DNA from: Candidatus Saccharimonadota bacterium
GTDB taxonomy: Bacteria; Patescibacteriota; Saccharimonadia; Saccharimonadales; EFPC-124
Length of the DNA stretch: 33,824 nucleotides
Assembly (NCBI GenBank): GCA_029288315.1
Contig: JARIHL010000011.1
Coordinates: forward strand, 1 to 33,824
Reading direction: 5' to 3'
How positions within the stretch are numbered: the stretch's first letter is position 1; the number at the start of each line of letters is the position of its first letter. The notes under the pieces are model-generated. The model was not told the origin of the DNA. It did no database searches and saw only the letters and a program-made list of their open reading frames with translations. This document shows positions 1-9,899 of the stretch, piece by piece. A program made the position numbers and the translations under genes.

Positions 1-1820
1 GCTTCTGCTAAATAAAAACCATCCTGAGATTGTTCCAGCTCAAGGAGCCGCTCGGACGGTTTTTTGCCACTTGAAGGAATCAGATAACAGTAACTTTGAT
101 GAGCTCCGCGCCCCACACGCCCACGCAGTTGATGGAGTTGAGCTAATCCAAATTGCTCTGCTCCTTCAATCAGCATGACTGTAGCATTTGGCACATCAAC
201 ACCAACTTCGATAACTGAAGTTGCAATCAGTACATCAATGTTGCCCGCCTTAAATTGCCGCATAATCTGGTCTTTCTCTTCTGCCTTTAACTGACCATGC
301 AACATTGCAAGTCGCCGATGCTCAAAAATGGTTGCCTTTAGACGTTCGTATTCTATTTGAACGCTCTTTATTTCTGCCTGTAAACCTTCGCCAATCAGGG
401 GACACACAACGTATACTTGGCGGCCAGCTGCAATTTGTTTTTCAATAGTGGCATACACCTGCTTACGCGCATACGGTGAATGGAGTTGCGTTACTATGGG
501 TTGTCGCCCAGCGGGAAGTTCGTCGATGATGGAGATTTCTAATTCACCATACACAGTTAGCTGTAGGCTACGTGGTATAGGTGTGGCTGTCATACTGAGT
601 AAATGCGGCATACATTCACTTTTATGAAGCAATTGTGTGCGCTGTTCAACACCAAAGCGGTGTTGCTCATCGATCACTACAAAGCCAAGTCTTTTAAAAC
701 GAACATCTTTTTGGATAAGTGCGTGCGTGCCGACCACAATATCGACTTCCCCGTTGGCAAGCCTTCCATGCAACAATTGTTTAGCCTTCGGCTTGAGAGA
801 GCCGACTAAGAGGGCGATGCACACCTTAAGTGGCTCAAGAATTTTTATCAGCGTTTCGGCGTGCTGTGAGGCTAAAATTTCTGTTGGTGCCATAACGGCA
901 ACCTGATAGCCTTGTTTTATTGCCATAAATGCAGACATTGCCGCTACAACGGTTTTGCCAGAGCCAACGTCACCTTGCAAGAGACGATTCATAGGCATGC
1001 CTTGTTCAAAATCTTGCAATATTTCCCAAACGACTCGCTTTTGTGCACCTGTTAGTGAAAACGGCAAAGCCATGATAAATTGATCAGCTAATCTTTTTTC
1101 AAATGGAATGGTGTAGCCCTTGAGCACCGCGTTGTCTTGCTTATTAAACAAACTGGCGAGCAACAAGGCGAGCAATTCTTCAAACGCTATGCGTTGCTTG
1201 GCTGCAGCCAATTGGAGTGTAGTTTCAGGGAAATGCAATTGTTGCAGCGCCTCGTTAATAGATACTAGTTTCTCGCGCTGCAAGAGGTTATGAGGTAATG
1301 TCTCTGGCAGCATCTGCATAATAGGCAATAATTTGCGTACAACTCGCCGGATCTGTGCTGATTTTAAGCCCTTCGTTTCTGGATAGATCGGCACAATACG
1401 GCCCGTACTGACGCCAAAATCTGCACTTCGCTCGACAGCGGGATTGCTTAAAACATAGCGATCGCGCTGTAACTCATAACTGCCTGAAAAATAGAATAAC
1501 TCGCCTTTTTTAAGATGTTCAGCGCGATACGGCTGGTTAAACCAAACTGCTCGGGTTTTTGCTGTGCTATCAGCTAATACTGCCTCAGTTATGTGTAATC
1601 CTCGGCGCAGGTACCGCCCAGTGACTGATTCAACCATTGCTTTAATGGTGACATTACCTGGCTCGATACGCGTAATCGGTATAATGTTTGAAAAATCATC
1701 ATAGCGGCGCGGAAAAAAGTAGAGCAAGTCTTCAATGGTTTCTACTCCTAAATGTGCCAATTTGCTAGCCGTTTGATCACCAATGCCTTTCAGTGACGTC
1801 AGTGGATTCTCTAATTTCAT
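1..1820 (-). CDS. recG: ATP-dependent DNA helicase RecG (3' part truncated by window edge)
   Basis: Reverse-strand ORF open to the window edge; starts MKLENPLTSLKGIGDQTASKLAHLGVETIEDLLYFFPRRYDD, typical of the RecG N-terminus; helicase motifs downstream. Confidence 0.9.
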   Translation of the reverse strand, partial: MKLENPLTSLKGIGDQTASKLAHLGVETIEDLLYFFPRRYDDFSNIIPITRIEPGNVTIKAMVESVTGRYLRRGLHITEAVLADSTAKTRAVWFNQPYRAEHLKKGELFYFSGSYELQRDRYVLSNPAVERSADFGVSTGRIVPIYPETKGLKSAQIRRVVRKLLPIMQMLPETLPHNLLQREKLVSINEALQQLHFPETTLQLAAAKQRIAFEELLALLLASLFNKQDNAVLKGYTIPFEKRLADQFIMALPFSLTGAQKRVVWEILQDFEQGMPMNRLLQGDVGSGKTVVAAMSAFMAIKQGYQVAVMAPTEILASQHAETLIKILEPLKVCIALLVGSLKPKAKQLLHGRLANGEVDIVVGTHALIQKDVRFKRLGFVVIDEQHRFGVEQRTQLLHKSECMPHLLSMTATPIPRSLQLTVYGELEISIIDELPAGRQPIVTQLHSPYARKQVYATIEKQIAAGRQVYVVCPLIGEGLQAEIKSVQIEYERLKATIFEHRRLAMLHGQLKAEEKDQIMRQFKAGNIDVLIATSVIEVGVDVPNATVMLIEGAEQFGLAQLHQLRGRVGRGAHQSYCYLIPSSGKKPSERLLELEQSQDGFYLAE

Positions 1821-1848
1821 ACCTTACAGCCTACCAGCCTGAGCAGGC

Positions 1849-3063
1849 TTATCGTACCAAGACAAAACTGTTTTTACCTTTTTTGATGAGAGAAGGCGAG
1901 GTTATCATCACCATATCGTTGGTTATTTTTTTGCCATTGACTTCGATTGCACCGCTAGCAATGAGGCGGCGTACGGCATTTTTCGAACTTGCTATTCCAG
2001 TTGCAATGAGCAATTCATCAACGCGTCCTGAACTCATTGAAGGTATTTCTTTTCCAAGTTCATCAAGAGCTTCCTTATCCAAATCTTCAAATTTACCTTT
2101 TCCAAATAAAACGTCACTAACATGCTGTACTGCTTTCGCCCGCCTTTCACCATGTACAAGCTTTGTTACTTCGAAGGCTAGTATCTTTTGCGCTTCTCGT
2201 CCGCCGGCATTCGTTTTGACAGCTTGTTCAAGACGTTCAATTTCCTGGCGAGATAGTAATGTATAGATTTTCAAATAATGGACAACTCCAGTATCATCGG
2301 CATTTAGCCAAAATTGATAGAACTTGTAAACGCTGGTTTTATATTCATTCAACCACACGGCTCCATCTTCGGTTTTTCCAAATTTTTTGCCAGTGGTGGT
2401 ATTGATAATGAGTGGTCCAGTCCATATGTGGGCTTCCTGGCCTTCAAGCTTACGAATTAATTCAACACCAGAGAGACTATTCCCCCATTGGTCGGCACCA
2501 GCTATCTGCAGCGTGGCATGATACTGACGGAATAAATGCAAAAAATCGTACCCTTGAATGAGTGAGTAACTAAACTCAGCATAGCTAATTCCCTTGCCGC
2601 CCCGGCCAATACGTGATTGCACAAAGTCCCGATCCAGAAGCTGTGTCATCGAGAAATGCTTGCCAATATCACGCAAGAAATGAAGATACCCTATATCCTT
2701 AAACCAGTCATAGTTATCGACAAGCGTAAATCGTTCGCCTACAAAAATACGCTTATATTCCGCTGCAATGCCGGCTTTGTTTTTTTCAATTTCTTCAAGA
2801 GACTTAAGCTGTCGTTCTTCTACTTTACCATCAGGGTCGCCAATCATACCGGTTGCTCCGCCCACTAAAAGTACTGCTTTGTGGCCGTAATCAATGAAAT
2901 GTCGTACCATCATAGCCATTGCCAAATTACCGACAGTCATGGAGTCGGCGCTGGGATCAACCCCCCAGTAAAAAGTAATAGGTTGCTTATCAAGCTCAGT
3001 AATAGTAGGCAGTGTCGTTTGATTCACAAATCCCCGCCACTGTAATTCTTCAGAAAGTGTCAT
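1849..3063 (-). CDS. tyrS: Tyrosyl-tRNA synthetase
   Basis: 404 aa; class I aaRS features (YWGVDPSADSMTVGNL, KFGKTEDGAVWL) and C-terminal S4-like domain. Confidence 0.96.
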   Translation of the reverse strand: MTLSEELQWRGFVNQTTLPTITELDKQPITFYWGVDPSADSMTVGNLAMAMMVRHFIDYGHKAVLLVGGATGMIGDPDGKVEERQLKSLEEIEKNKAGIAAEYKRIFVGERFTLVDNYDWFKDIGYLHFLRDIGKHFSMTQLLDRDFVQSRIGRGGKGISYAEFSYSLIQGYDFLHLFRQYHATLQIAGADQWGNSLSGVELIRKLEGQEAHIWTGPLIINTTTGKKFGKTEDGAVWLNEYKTSVYKFYQFWLNADDTGVVHYLKIYTLLSRQEIERLEQAVKTNAGGREAQKILAFEVTKLVHGERRAKAVQHVSDVLFGKGKFEDLDKEALDELGKEIPSMSSGRVDELLIATGIASSKNAVRRLIASGAIEVNGKKITNDMVMITSPSLIKKGKNSFVLVR

Positions 3064-3191
3064 AACTGTTAACCTTTATAATAACTGTTTCAATCTGATG
3101 GCATTATAACGAAATTGATTTGTTTGTGCTATGTAAATGCTATAATGAAGCGTAAGATTCGCTAATGCTTGGAAAGTTTTAGAAGATCACT

Positions 3192-5885
3192 ATGAGACGC
3201 CGTTTAAAGGGCTTGAGCGTTTACGCTAATTTGTCGGCTCGCCGCAAAACCAAGGCTGATGCTAAAAGCCGGCGCAAAGCCGAATATTTGGCTAGTCTGC
3301 CAAAGCAGCCGCTACAAAGACTACTCTATCGCTTGCATCCCAAGCGCATTCTTCGTTATTGGTTCAGTAAAGAAGGCGCGTTAATGGCACTCAAATTAGC
3401 CGGCGTTGCGTTGGTTATTTTTGCCATTTTTATTGGCGCCTTGTTTGCTTATTATCGCCGTGAGCTTGACGCACTGAAACCAAGTGAAATTAGCAAACGC
3501 GTACAAACAACTGTCACCAGATACTATGACCGCAATAACCAGCTACTGTGGGAAGATAAAGGCCTCGATAATTATAAGCTTGTAGTTGAATCTCAAAATA
3601 TTGCCCAGGTTATGAAAGAGGCAACCATTGCTATTGAAGATAAGGATTTTCGCAACCACCCAGGTATTAGCGTGAACGGCATGTTGCGAGCGGCCATCAA
3701 TAATGCTATTGGTAGGGGTAGTACGCAAGGGGCATCTACCTTGACCCAACAACTTATTAAGAACATATTTTTTGCCAATGATGCAGCCGAAAATCGCCTA
3801 AATATTTCGCGCAAGATTAAAGAAATGATCCTTGCCATAGAAGTTGAACGCATGTACAACAAGGATCAAATTTTGACTCTCTACCTCAATGAGGTACCGT
3901 ACGGCGGAAGACGAAATGGCGTAGAATCTGCTGCACGAACCTATTTTGGCAAGCCTGCAAAAGATTTGACGCTTCAGGAAGCGGCTCTGATCGCTTCAAT
4001 TCCACAAAATCCACCACTTTATAATCCCTATTATGTTGAAGGCAATAAAGCACTCATAGAGCGCCAACACGCCGTACTTGACCGCATGGAAGAGCAAGGT
4101 TACATTACAAAACAACAAGCTGACGAAGCGAAGAAATTCCCCATCCTTGATACCCTCAAAGATGAACTGGAAGGCACTGAAGGCATGAAAGCACCGCACT
4201 TTGTGCTAACAGTTCGCCAAGAGCTTGAACGAGAGTTTGGGCAAAAATTTGTACGTACCGGTGGATTAACGGTTAAAACAACCCTTGACTGGCGCATGCA
4301 AGAAATGGCTGAAAAAGCAGTGAACGATAGTTATAATAAATATATTGCCACGGGCCGGGCAAATAATGCCGATAATATCGCCTTCTCTGCTGTAGACGTT
4401 CCCACTGGTCAGATCCTCGCTATGGTTGGCAGTTATGACTTTAACAATAAAGAGTACGGTGCTACGAATGCTGCTACTTCACTTATTCAAACAGGTTCAA
4501 GCATTAAGATATTTGATTACGGTGAACTGTTTAAGCAGCGTCAGGGTCAAAATTATGGCGCAGGCAGTGTGCTTGCCGATGAAGATATTAGCAGCATATA
4601 TAAGAGTAAGCTTTCGAACTTCGATGGCCGGTTCTTTGGTAATATCCCGATACGTGAAGCGCTTGGTAACTCCCGCAACCCACCTGCCGTAAAAGCTGCC
4701 TATATTGCTGGTATCGATAATATCGTCAAATTTGCGCGTGATATGGGTAACCATTCCTACTGCGTCCACGAGGACTATGGTTTATCAGCGGCGATTGGTG
4801 CATGCCGGGCACGACTTATTGAACATACCAATGCCTATGCTTCAATGGCTCGAGGCGGTGTGTATAAGCGAGAATCCTATCTCTTGGAAGTAAAAAATGC
4901 GCAAGGCCAAACCCTGAAACAATGGAAAGATGAATCAAAACGTGTTGTTGACCCACAAATACCTTACATTATCAGCGACATACTGAGCGACCCTAAGGCG
5001 CGCTCTCGAGTCTTCGGCAATAACCCCCTTGGTATGAATATTAATGGTGTTAAAACTGCCACTAAAACTGGCACAACTGACAACGGCCAGGATAAAGCCA
5101 AAGATAACTGGATGATGAGTTATTCGCCCCAAATAGCCACAGGAGTGTGGGTTGGCCGTCATGATGGTGGCCCTTTAACTGGCATATCAACAGCCGTGCC
5201 CGGAAGTATCGTCAATGATTTCATGAGTAGAAGTCATAAAGAAATTCTGCAACCCGAGGGTAAATGGAAGCCAAATGATTGGTTTACACGCCCAGCAGGC
5301 ATCCAGACCGTTACGGCAAATGGCAGAACCGACATCTACCCTTCTTGGTATGTCAAACCGCAGAATGCTGAGGGCCAGAAAATGGCATTCGACCGAGTTT
5401 CGAAGAAAAAGGCTACAAGCTGCACACCTGAGCGCGCTAAAGTTGAAGTAGTCGTACAAACATATGAAGACCCAGTCACCAAGAAAAAAACTTCTTATGG
5501 AGCTGACGGTTACGATGTTAACGCTGACGACGATGCGCACAAATGTGACGACGTAAAACCATTTGCCTCAATTAGCACACAACCACTGGGCGGAGGCAAA
5601 TACCGTATCACCGCTAATGTTAATCAAGGTACCTTTGGCTTACAAACAATTGAGATAAGTGCTGATGGCCAAGTGATCTCAAGTCAGCCAGCAGGTGGAA
5701 CAGGCACCTTCACAGCCGAACATACCTTTACCTCAGTTGGTGATAAAAATGTTTCAGTTACAGTTATTGACCAAGGCTTCTACGATGCAACCGTCACTAA
5801 AACAATTAACGTTTCCTTGAGCCAAAATAATGAAGAAACACTACGCCAACTTATCAATACGCGCCGATCTCGGCAGGGCGGTTAA
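3192..5885 (+). CDS. Class A penicillin-binding protein (transglycosylase/transpeptidase)
   Basis: 897 aa; N-terminal TM; GT51 motifs (AIEDKDFRNHPGI, GASTLTQQLIKN); transpeptidase motifs TGSSIK, SRN, KTGTT. Confidence 0.95.
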   Translation: MRRRLKGLSVYANLSARRKTKADAKSRRKAEYLASLPKQPLQRLLYRLHPKRILRYWFSKEGALMALKLAGVALVIFAIFIGALFAYYRRELDALKPSEISKRVQTTVTRYYDRNNQLLWEDKGLDNYKLVVESQNIAQVMKEATIAIEDKDFRNHPGISVNGMLRAAINNAIGRGSTQGASTLTQQLIKNIFFANDAAENRLNISRKIKEMILAIEVERMYNKDQILTLYLNEVPYGGRRNGVESAARTYFGKPAKDLTLQEAALIASIPQNPPLYNPYYVEGNKALIERQHAVLDRMEEQGYITKQQADEAKKFPILDTLKDELEGTEGMKAPHFVLTVRQELEREFGQKFVRTGGLTVKTTLDWRMQEMAEKAVNDSYNKYIATGRANNADNIAFSAVDVPTGQILAMVGSYDFNNKEYGATNAATSLIQTGSSIKIFDYGELFKQRQGQNYGAGSVLADEDISSIYKSKLSNFDGRFFGNIPIREALGNSRNPPAVKAAYIAGIDNIVKFARDMGNHSYCVHEDYGLSAAIGACRARLIEHTNAYASMARGGVYKRESYLLEVKNAQGQTLKQWKDESKRVVDPQIPYIISDILSDPKARSRVFGNNPLGMNINGVKTATKTGTTDNGQDKAKDNWMMSYSPQIATGVWVGRHDGGPLTGISTAVPGSIVNDFMSRSHKEILQPEGKWKPNDWFTRPAGIQTVTANGRTDIYPSWYVKPQNAEGQKMAFDRVSKKKATSCTPERAKVEVVVQTYEDPVTKKKTSYGADGYDVNADDDAHKCDDVKPFASISTQPLGGGKYRITANVNQGTFGLQTIEISADGQVISSQPAGGTGTFTAEHTFTSVGDKNVSVTVIDQGFYDATVTKTINVSLSQNNEETLRQLINTRRSRQGG

Positions 5886-5902
5886 CGGATAGTGACATTC
5901 AT

Positions 5903-5945
5903 GCAGTACTGGAGTGTAATCATACACCTTACACTCCAGTACTGC
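5903..5945. terminator. Perfect 16-bp hairpin between convergent genes (candidate bidirectional terminator)
   Basis: GCAGTACTGGAGTGTA / TACACTCCAGTACTGC with 11-nt loop; no clear U-tract. Confidence 0.6.
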
Positions 5946-5980
5946 TCCCAAAAGCTATCGATGCTGAGGGCATTATTTCC

Positions 5981-6250
5981 TCATGCTCGCCTAAACCTGC
6001 AAAAATCAAGGCTCATGGTGCCAATAAATACTCCGCCATCTCGGCCTTCGCAGTAGAAGGTTGTTAATCCTTCTCCATAACGATGCTTAATGATTCGATA
6101 AATAGTGACATCACACTGCTGCCTACCTCTGACAATCGTCAGTGTTAGATCCTGAGCCTTTCTCGGCCGTACCTTTCTAACAATACGATCCCATGCTTCC
6201 CACTCGACTGGCTGATAATCAACTCCCACTCTGGGGTTACGAGACGCCAT
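5981..6250 (-). CDS. Small hypothetical protein (89 aa)
   Basis: ORF MASRNPRVGVDYQPVEWEAWDRIVRK...; no family recognised. Confidence 0.65.
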   Translation of the reverse strand: MASRNPRVGVDYQPVEWEAWDRIVRKVRPRKAQDLTLTIVRGRQQCDVTIYRIIKHRYGEGLTTFYCEGRDGGVFIGTMSLDFCRFRRA

Positions 6251-6382
6251 AATAATTACCCTTCACACTCGAAGCTGCAGGTCAGAGTAGCATAGCAAAC
6301 TTCACGAAGCAATTCAAATTTACTGCTTACTTAAATCTCGAAATCCTTGTAGAAAAGACCCGGCTACTTTGAGATATAGAGA

Positions 6383-7249
6383 TTACTGCGTATGCCGTGA
6401 TTGATCAAGTGCTTTCAGTAGCGATTCTTCAGGATTAATCTTGCGTTTTTGTGGGCGAGGCTGCTGAGTATGCTGCAGGCGTGTTTTATGTTTAGTTTTC
6501 TGGTGCATTGGCCGCTCTTTCGGGATAGGCACCGCTACAGGACGTGTAGCAACAGGTTTGGGTTCGCTCGATTGATAGTGCAGCTCTTTAGTAGGTATGT
6601 GTTGCGGCTTTTGATTCGTAACAATAGTAGCAAACATCATCTTACCCGCTTGGGTCTGCAGCATGCGCTTGCACTCTACTAAAATGCGCTGGCCAACTTT
6701 ATTGCCACCTTCTTCAACGACTACCATGGTACCATCTTCGAGATAGCCGACACCTTGGCGATTATCTTGACCAACTTGAATAATTTTGATCTCAGCACGT
6801 TCACCAGGCAGCCACAAGGGACGGAGTGCTTGGGCGAGTTCATTGACGTTTAATACTGTGACGCCTTCAATTTGCGCTACTTTATTAAGGTTATAATCGG
6901 TGGTATAAAGCTGCGCGCCAGCACCAAACTGCTTAGCAAGGGCAATTAATTTATCATCAACTTCTTTAACTTGCTTAAATTGTTCGCGGGCAATGGTGAC
7001 ATCACTCTGCCTTAATTCTTGTAGTTCACGAATGACGTCCAGCCCATAGCGGGCACGTTCGCGCTTATGGCTGTCACCTTTATCAGCTAAAAATTGCAAT
7101 TCGGCCACAATAAATTGTGGAATAATGATATTCTGTGGCACAAAGCCTGCTTTCACAATTGCTATAATCCTACCATCAATCAAGGCGCAGGTGTCAAGAA
7201 TAAGCGCCTGTTGCTGGGCGTTAGATTTATATTTTTTAAATGGATTCAT
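6383..7249 (-). CDS. PIN domain + TRAM domain protein (YacL/PilT N-terminal-like)
   Basis: 288 aa; LDTCALIDGRI... PIN N-terminus; YTTDYNLNKVA; TRAM-like GVGYLEDGTMVVVEEGGNKVGQ; basic tail. Confidence 0.88.
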   Translation of the reverse strand: MNPFKKYKSNAQQQALILDTCALIDGRIIAIVKAGFVPQNIIIPQFIVAELQFLADKGDSHKRERARYGLDVIRELQELRQSDVTIAREQFKQVKEVDDKLIALAKQFGAGAQLYTTDYNLNKVAQIEGVTVLNVNELAQALRPLWLPGERAEIKIIQVGQDNRQGVGYLEDGTMVVVEEGGNKVGQRILVECKRMLQTQAGKMMFATIVTNQKPQHIPTKELHYQSSEPKPVATRPVAVPIPKERPMHQKTKHKTRLQHTQQPRPQKRKINPEESLLKALDQSRHTQ

Positions 7250-7292
7250 AATTTTTCACTTTCTTACATAGTGATGAGCTATTACTAGCTTA

Positions 7293-8645
7293 CTATGTCT
7301 TCTTTAAATACGTAATAAGCGCGTCGCGCATAGACACCACTGGCCGTACAAAATCATTTTTTGTAGCGCTTCGAGGGCCAATCGCATAGGAGAAGCCAAG
7401 TTTTTTGGCCTCAGAAGAGCGACGATCAGTATTTGCGACCGAGCGAACCTCGCCGCTTAAGCCTACCTCGCCAAATACTACGGCTGATTCGTCAAGCTGC
7501 ATTTCTTTAGCGGCTGACGCAATTGCCATGCATACTGCCAGGTCGGCGGCGGGATCTTGTAATTTTATGCCACCAACCACATTGATATAAATATCGTTAT
7601 CAGATAAGTTTAACTTTGTACGTCGCTCTAATACGGCGACCAGCACATTCAGCCGGTTTAAATCAAAACCTGAGGCAGTACGCTTAGGATACCCGAAATG
7701 TGTCTTATTGACAAGTGCCTGAATTTCTACTAAGAGCGGTCTATTACCCTCCATCGTCGCAAATACCACCGAACCATCAGATGATAATCGTTCTTCAAGT
7801 AATGCAGCCGAAGGATTATTGACCGGTAGAAGACCAGTGTCTTGCATTTCAAAAATACCAGCTTCGTTGGTTGCACCATAACGATTTTTAATCGCTCGAA
7901 GTACTTTAAAGCCGCCGTAGCGGTCTCCTTCTAGGTTAATCACCACATCTACCATATGTTCCAAAACCTTTGGCCCAGCGATACTTCCCTCTTTGGTAAC
8001 ATGGCCAACCACTATCAAAGCTGTGTCACTCGCTTTTGCGGCTTGGGTTAAAAGGTTTGCAGAATTTGTGATTTGACTCACGCTTCCCGCTGCGGACGAG
8101 AGTTCAGCCATGGTGAGCGTTTGGATAGAGTCAACAATTACCACTTTATGCGCACCTTGTTTGATAGTAGCCGCAATGTCATCGGCTGAAGTTGATGCCG
8201 CAAGCTGCAGTGCATCATGTTCCACCCCTAAACGATCGGCTCGCACTTTTACTTGCCCCGGTGATTCTTCACCACTGACGTATAATACCGGTATTCGGGC
8301 AGACATAGCCTGCGCTAACTGCATCAGTAACGTTGACTTACCAATGCCTGGTTGGCCGGCAATCAATAGAATACTGGCTGGCACAATACCGCCGCCCAGC
8401 ACGGTATCAACATCGTCAATACCAGTTCTTATGCGTCCGGCTTGGCCGCTTGGCGTAATGTGTGTGATTGATTGAGCGGTGAGTGGCTGGCCTTTGCTTG
8501 CTGCAACCACATTTGCACCCGTCGTTTCAATTGCTTGCTCAATAAAACTGTTCCAGGCACCACAGTTATCGCAGCGCCCGCTCCACTTGCTGCGCTGGGC
8601 ACCGCATTGTTGACAAACAAATTGAACGACATTCTTTTTGGTCAT
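7293..8645 (-). CDS. radA: DNA repair protein RadA
   Basis: 450 aa; zinc finger CQQCGAQRSKWSGRCDNCGAW; Walker A GQPGIGKST; KNRYGATNE (RadA KNRFG-like motif); Lon-like C-terminus. Confidence 0.96.
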   Translation of the reverse strand: MTKKNVVQFVCQQCGAQRSKWSGRCDNCGAWNSFIEQAIETTGANVVAASKGQPLTAQSITHITPSGQAGRIRTGIDDVDTVLGGGIVPASILLIAGQPGIGKSTLLMQLAQAMSARIPVLYVSGEESPGQVKVRADRLGVEHDALQLAASTSADDIAATIKQGAHKVVIVDSIQTLTMAELSSAAGSVSQITNSANLLTQAAKASDTALIVVGHVTKEGSIAGPKVLEHMVDVVINLEGDRYGGFKVLRAIKNRYGATNEAGIFEMQDTGLLPVNNPSAALLEERLSSDGSVVFATMEGNRPLLVEIQALVNKTHFGYPKRTASGFDLNRLNVLVAVLERRTKLNLSDNDIYINVVGGIKLQDPAADLAVCMAIASAAKEMQLDESAVVFGEVGLSGEVRSVANTDRRSSEAKKLGFSYAIGPRSATKNDFVRPVVSMRDALITYLKKT

Positions 8646-8702
8646 AGCAGTTTCTATTTTAGCACTGCTTTTATCACTGTAGAATGAAATCAGAATAGGT
8701 TT

Positions 8703-8741
8703 GGACCAACCCTGATAGCGTGACGCTATCAGGGTTGGTCC
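8703..8741. terminator. Perfect 18-bp-stem hairpin between pspA-like gene and radA
   Basis: GGACCAACCCTGATAGCG-TGA-CGCTATCAGGGTTGGTCC; immediately 3' of the pspA-like stop; no U-tract. Confidence 0.6.
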
Positions 8742-8752
8742 GCGAGAAGATG

Positions 8753-9565
8753 TTAGGCAGTCTCGGCCCGCTTATCATCAGGAACAGCGTGGAGTGGTGT
8801 TGGTTGGCCAGCAGTTACCTGATCGGCAGCAGGCGTGCCACGCATTGAAGCCCGGATTTGTTCCAGCCGCGAGTGCCCAGCCATATCCAGAGTCGATTGC
8901 TGTACCTCCAACATCCGAACCTGCACTGAGCCTTGAGTCAACTCTGTAGCTCCAACAGCATTGGCATAGCGGCGTTCGATCTTGTCGCGCACCTCGTCGA
9001 GTGATGGTGTAGTACCCGGAGCGGCCAGCTCAGTCATTGAACTCAGTGCAGCGGATACCTGCTCCTGCATCTTGGCTTGCTCCAGCTGGCTGAGCAGCTT
9101 GGTGCGCTCTGCAAGCTTTTGCTGCAATACCGCTGCATTACGATCTACTGCTTGCTTGGCTTGGCCTGCCGCCTGCAACGACTGGTCATGCAGGGTCTTG
9201 AGATCCTCGACCGACTGCTCCATGGTTACCAGTTGGGTAGCGAAGGTCTCTGCGGTACGTTCATACTCCGCTGCCTTGGCTTCGTCGCCTTTGCCTCGAG
9301 CCTCTTCGGCAAGTACCAATGCCTGGCGAGCCGAAGCATGGAGGCGTTCAAGCTCATCGAGTTGCCGATTCAGCTTCATCTCCAGCTGGCGCTGGTTGCC
9401 GATTACTGCGGCTGCCTGCTGAGACAGTGCCTGATGTTGGCGCTGCGCATCTTCGATGGCTTGCTGGATTTGCACCTTCGCATCGGCATGCTCGTCGATC
9501 TTATGCGAGAACGCCGCCATCAGATACTTCCACAACTTCACAAATGGGTTAGCCACCTGGACCAT
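8753..9565 (-). CDS. pspA: PspA/IM30-family protein
   Basis: 270 aa, mostly coiled-coil; [60 protein letters not shown] resembles the PspA N-terminus. Confidence 0.75.
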   Translation of the reverse strand: MVQVANPFVKLWKYLMAAFSHKIDEHADAKVQIQQAIEDAQRQHQALSQQAAAVIGNQRQLEMKLNRQLDELERLHASARQALVLAEEARGKGDEAKAAEYERTAETFATQLVTMEQSVEDLKTLHDQSLQAAGQAKQAVDRNAAVLQQKLAERTKLLSQLEQAKMQEQVSAALSSMTELAAPGTTPSLDEVRDKIERRYANAVGATELTQGSVQVRMLEVQQSTLDMAGHSRLEQIRASMRGTPAADQVTAGQPTPLHAVPDDKRAETA

Positions 9566-9648
9566 CCTCTCTATGAAAATAGCACAAGGATGTGCTATCA
9601 GAAGATTATAATATCATGAATAAGTAGCAATTCAAGATTATGGCTGTA

Positions 9649-9817
9649 TCAATCCCTTGAGGGCTGCATTGTCCAATTCCTTTTAACACTGGGGTGGCAC
9701 GCGGCGGGGCAGCACCCAAAAAATTTTTTCTGTAATCAGAAAACAATTTTTTAGGGGCGGACCGCGTGACAGGATCCCTTCTATAGGAATTGGACAATGC
9801 AGCCCTCAAGGGATTGA
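9649..9817. repeat. Long intergenic inverted repeat A (33-bp perfect arms, about 103-nt structured loop)
   Basis: TCAATCCCTTGAGGGCTGCATTGTCCAATTCCT (9649-9681) is the exact reverse complement of 9785-9817. Inner stem CACGCGG (9698-9704)/CCGCGTG (9762-9768); apical hairpin 9715-9757 with TAAT loop. Confidence 0.95.
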
Positions 9818-9842
9818 CCCTTTAATACTGGTATGTCATAAT
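9814..9842 (+). promoter_or_regulatory. Candidate promoter TTGACC-17-CATAAT
   Basis: -35 overlaps the distal end of repeat A; precedes the ORF at 9900. Confidence 0.5.
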
Positions 9843-9872
9843 ATAGAAGTTTCAGACAGAACGTTAACATCA

Positions 9873-9889
9873 CCTCCTGAGTAAGGAGG
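9873..9889 (+). promoter_or_regulatory. Shine-Dalgarno-sequestering hairpin
   Basis: CCTCCT-GAGTA-AGGAGG, perfect 6-bp stem covering the SD upstream of the GTG start at 9900. Confidence 0.6.
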
Positions 9890-9899
9890 GAGGAAGCCA

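Noticed and set aside
7266-7298. Hairpin ACATAGT/ACTATGT overlapping the radA stop before the PIN-TRAM gene
   Set aside because: Only a 7-bp stem with a short inner stem; plausible intercistronic structure but not distinctive.
8982-9422. Antisense ORFs over pspA (also 14181-15467 over clpC, 30093-30515 over dnaE)
   Set aside because: Low-complexity Ser/Ala/Arg-rich translations in frames opposite well-supported genes; by-products of codon bias.
9689-9705. T-box-like string GGGGTGGCACGCGG in the loop of repeat A
   Set aside because: Lacks one C of the GGGUGGNACCGCG motif, has no specifier/stem I, and no aminoacyl-tRNA synthetase or amino-acid gene follows.
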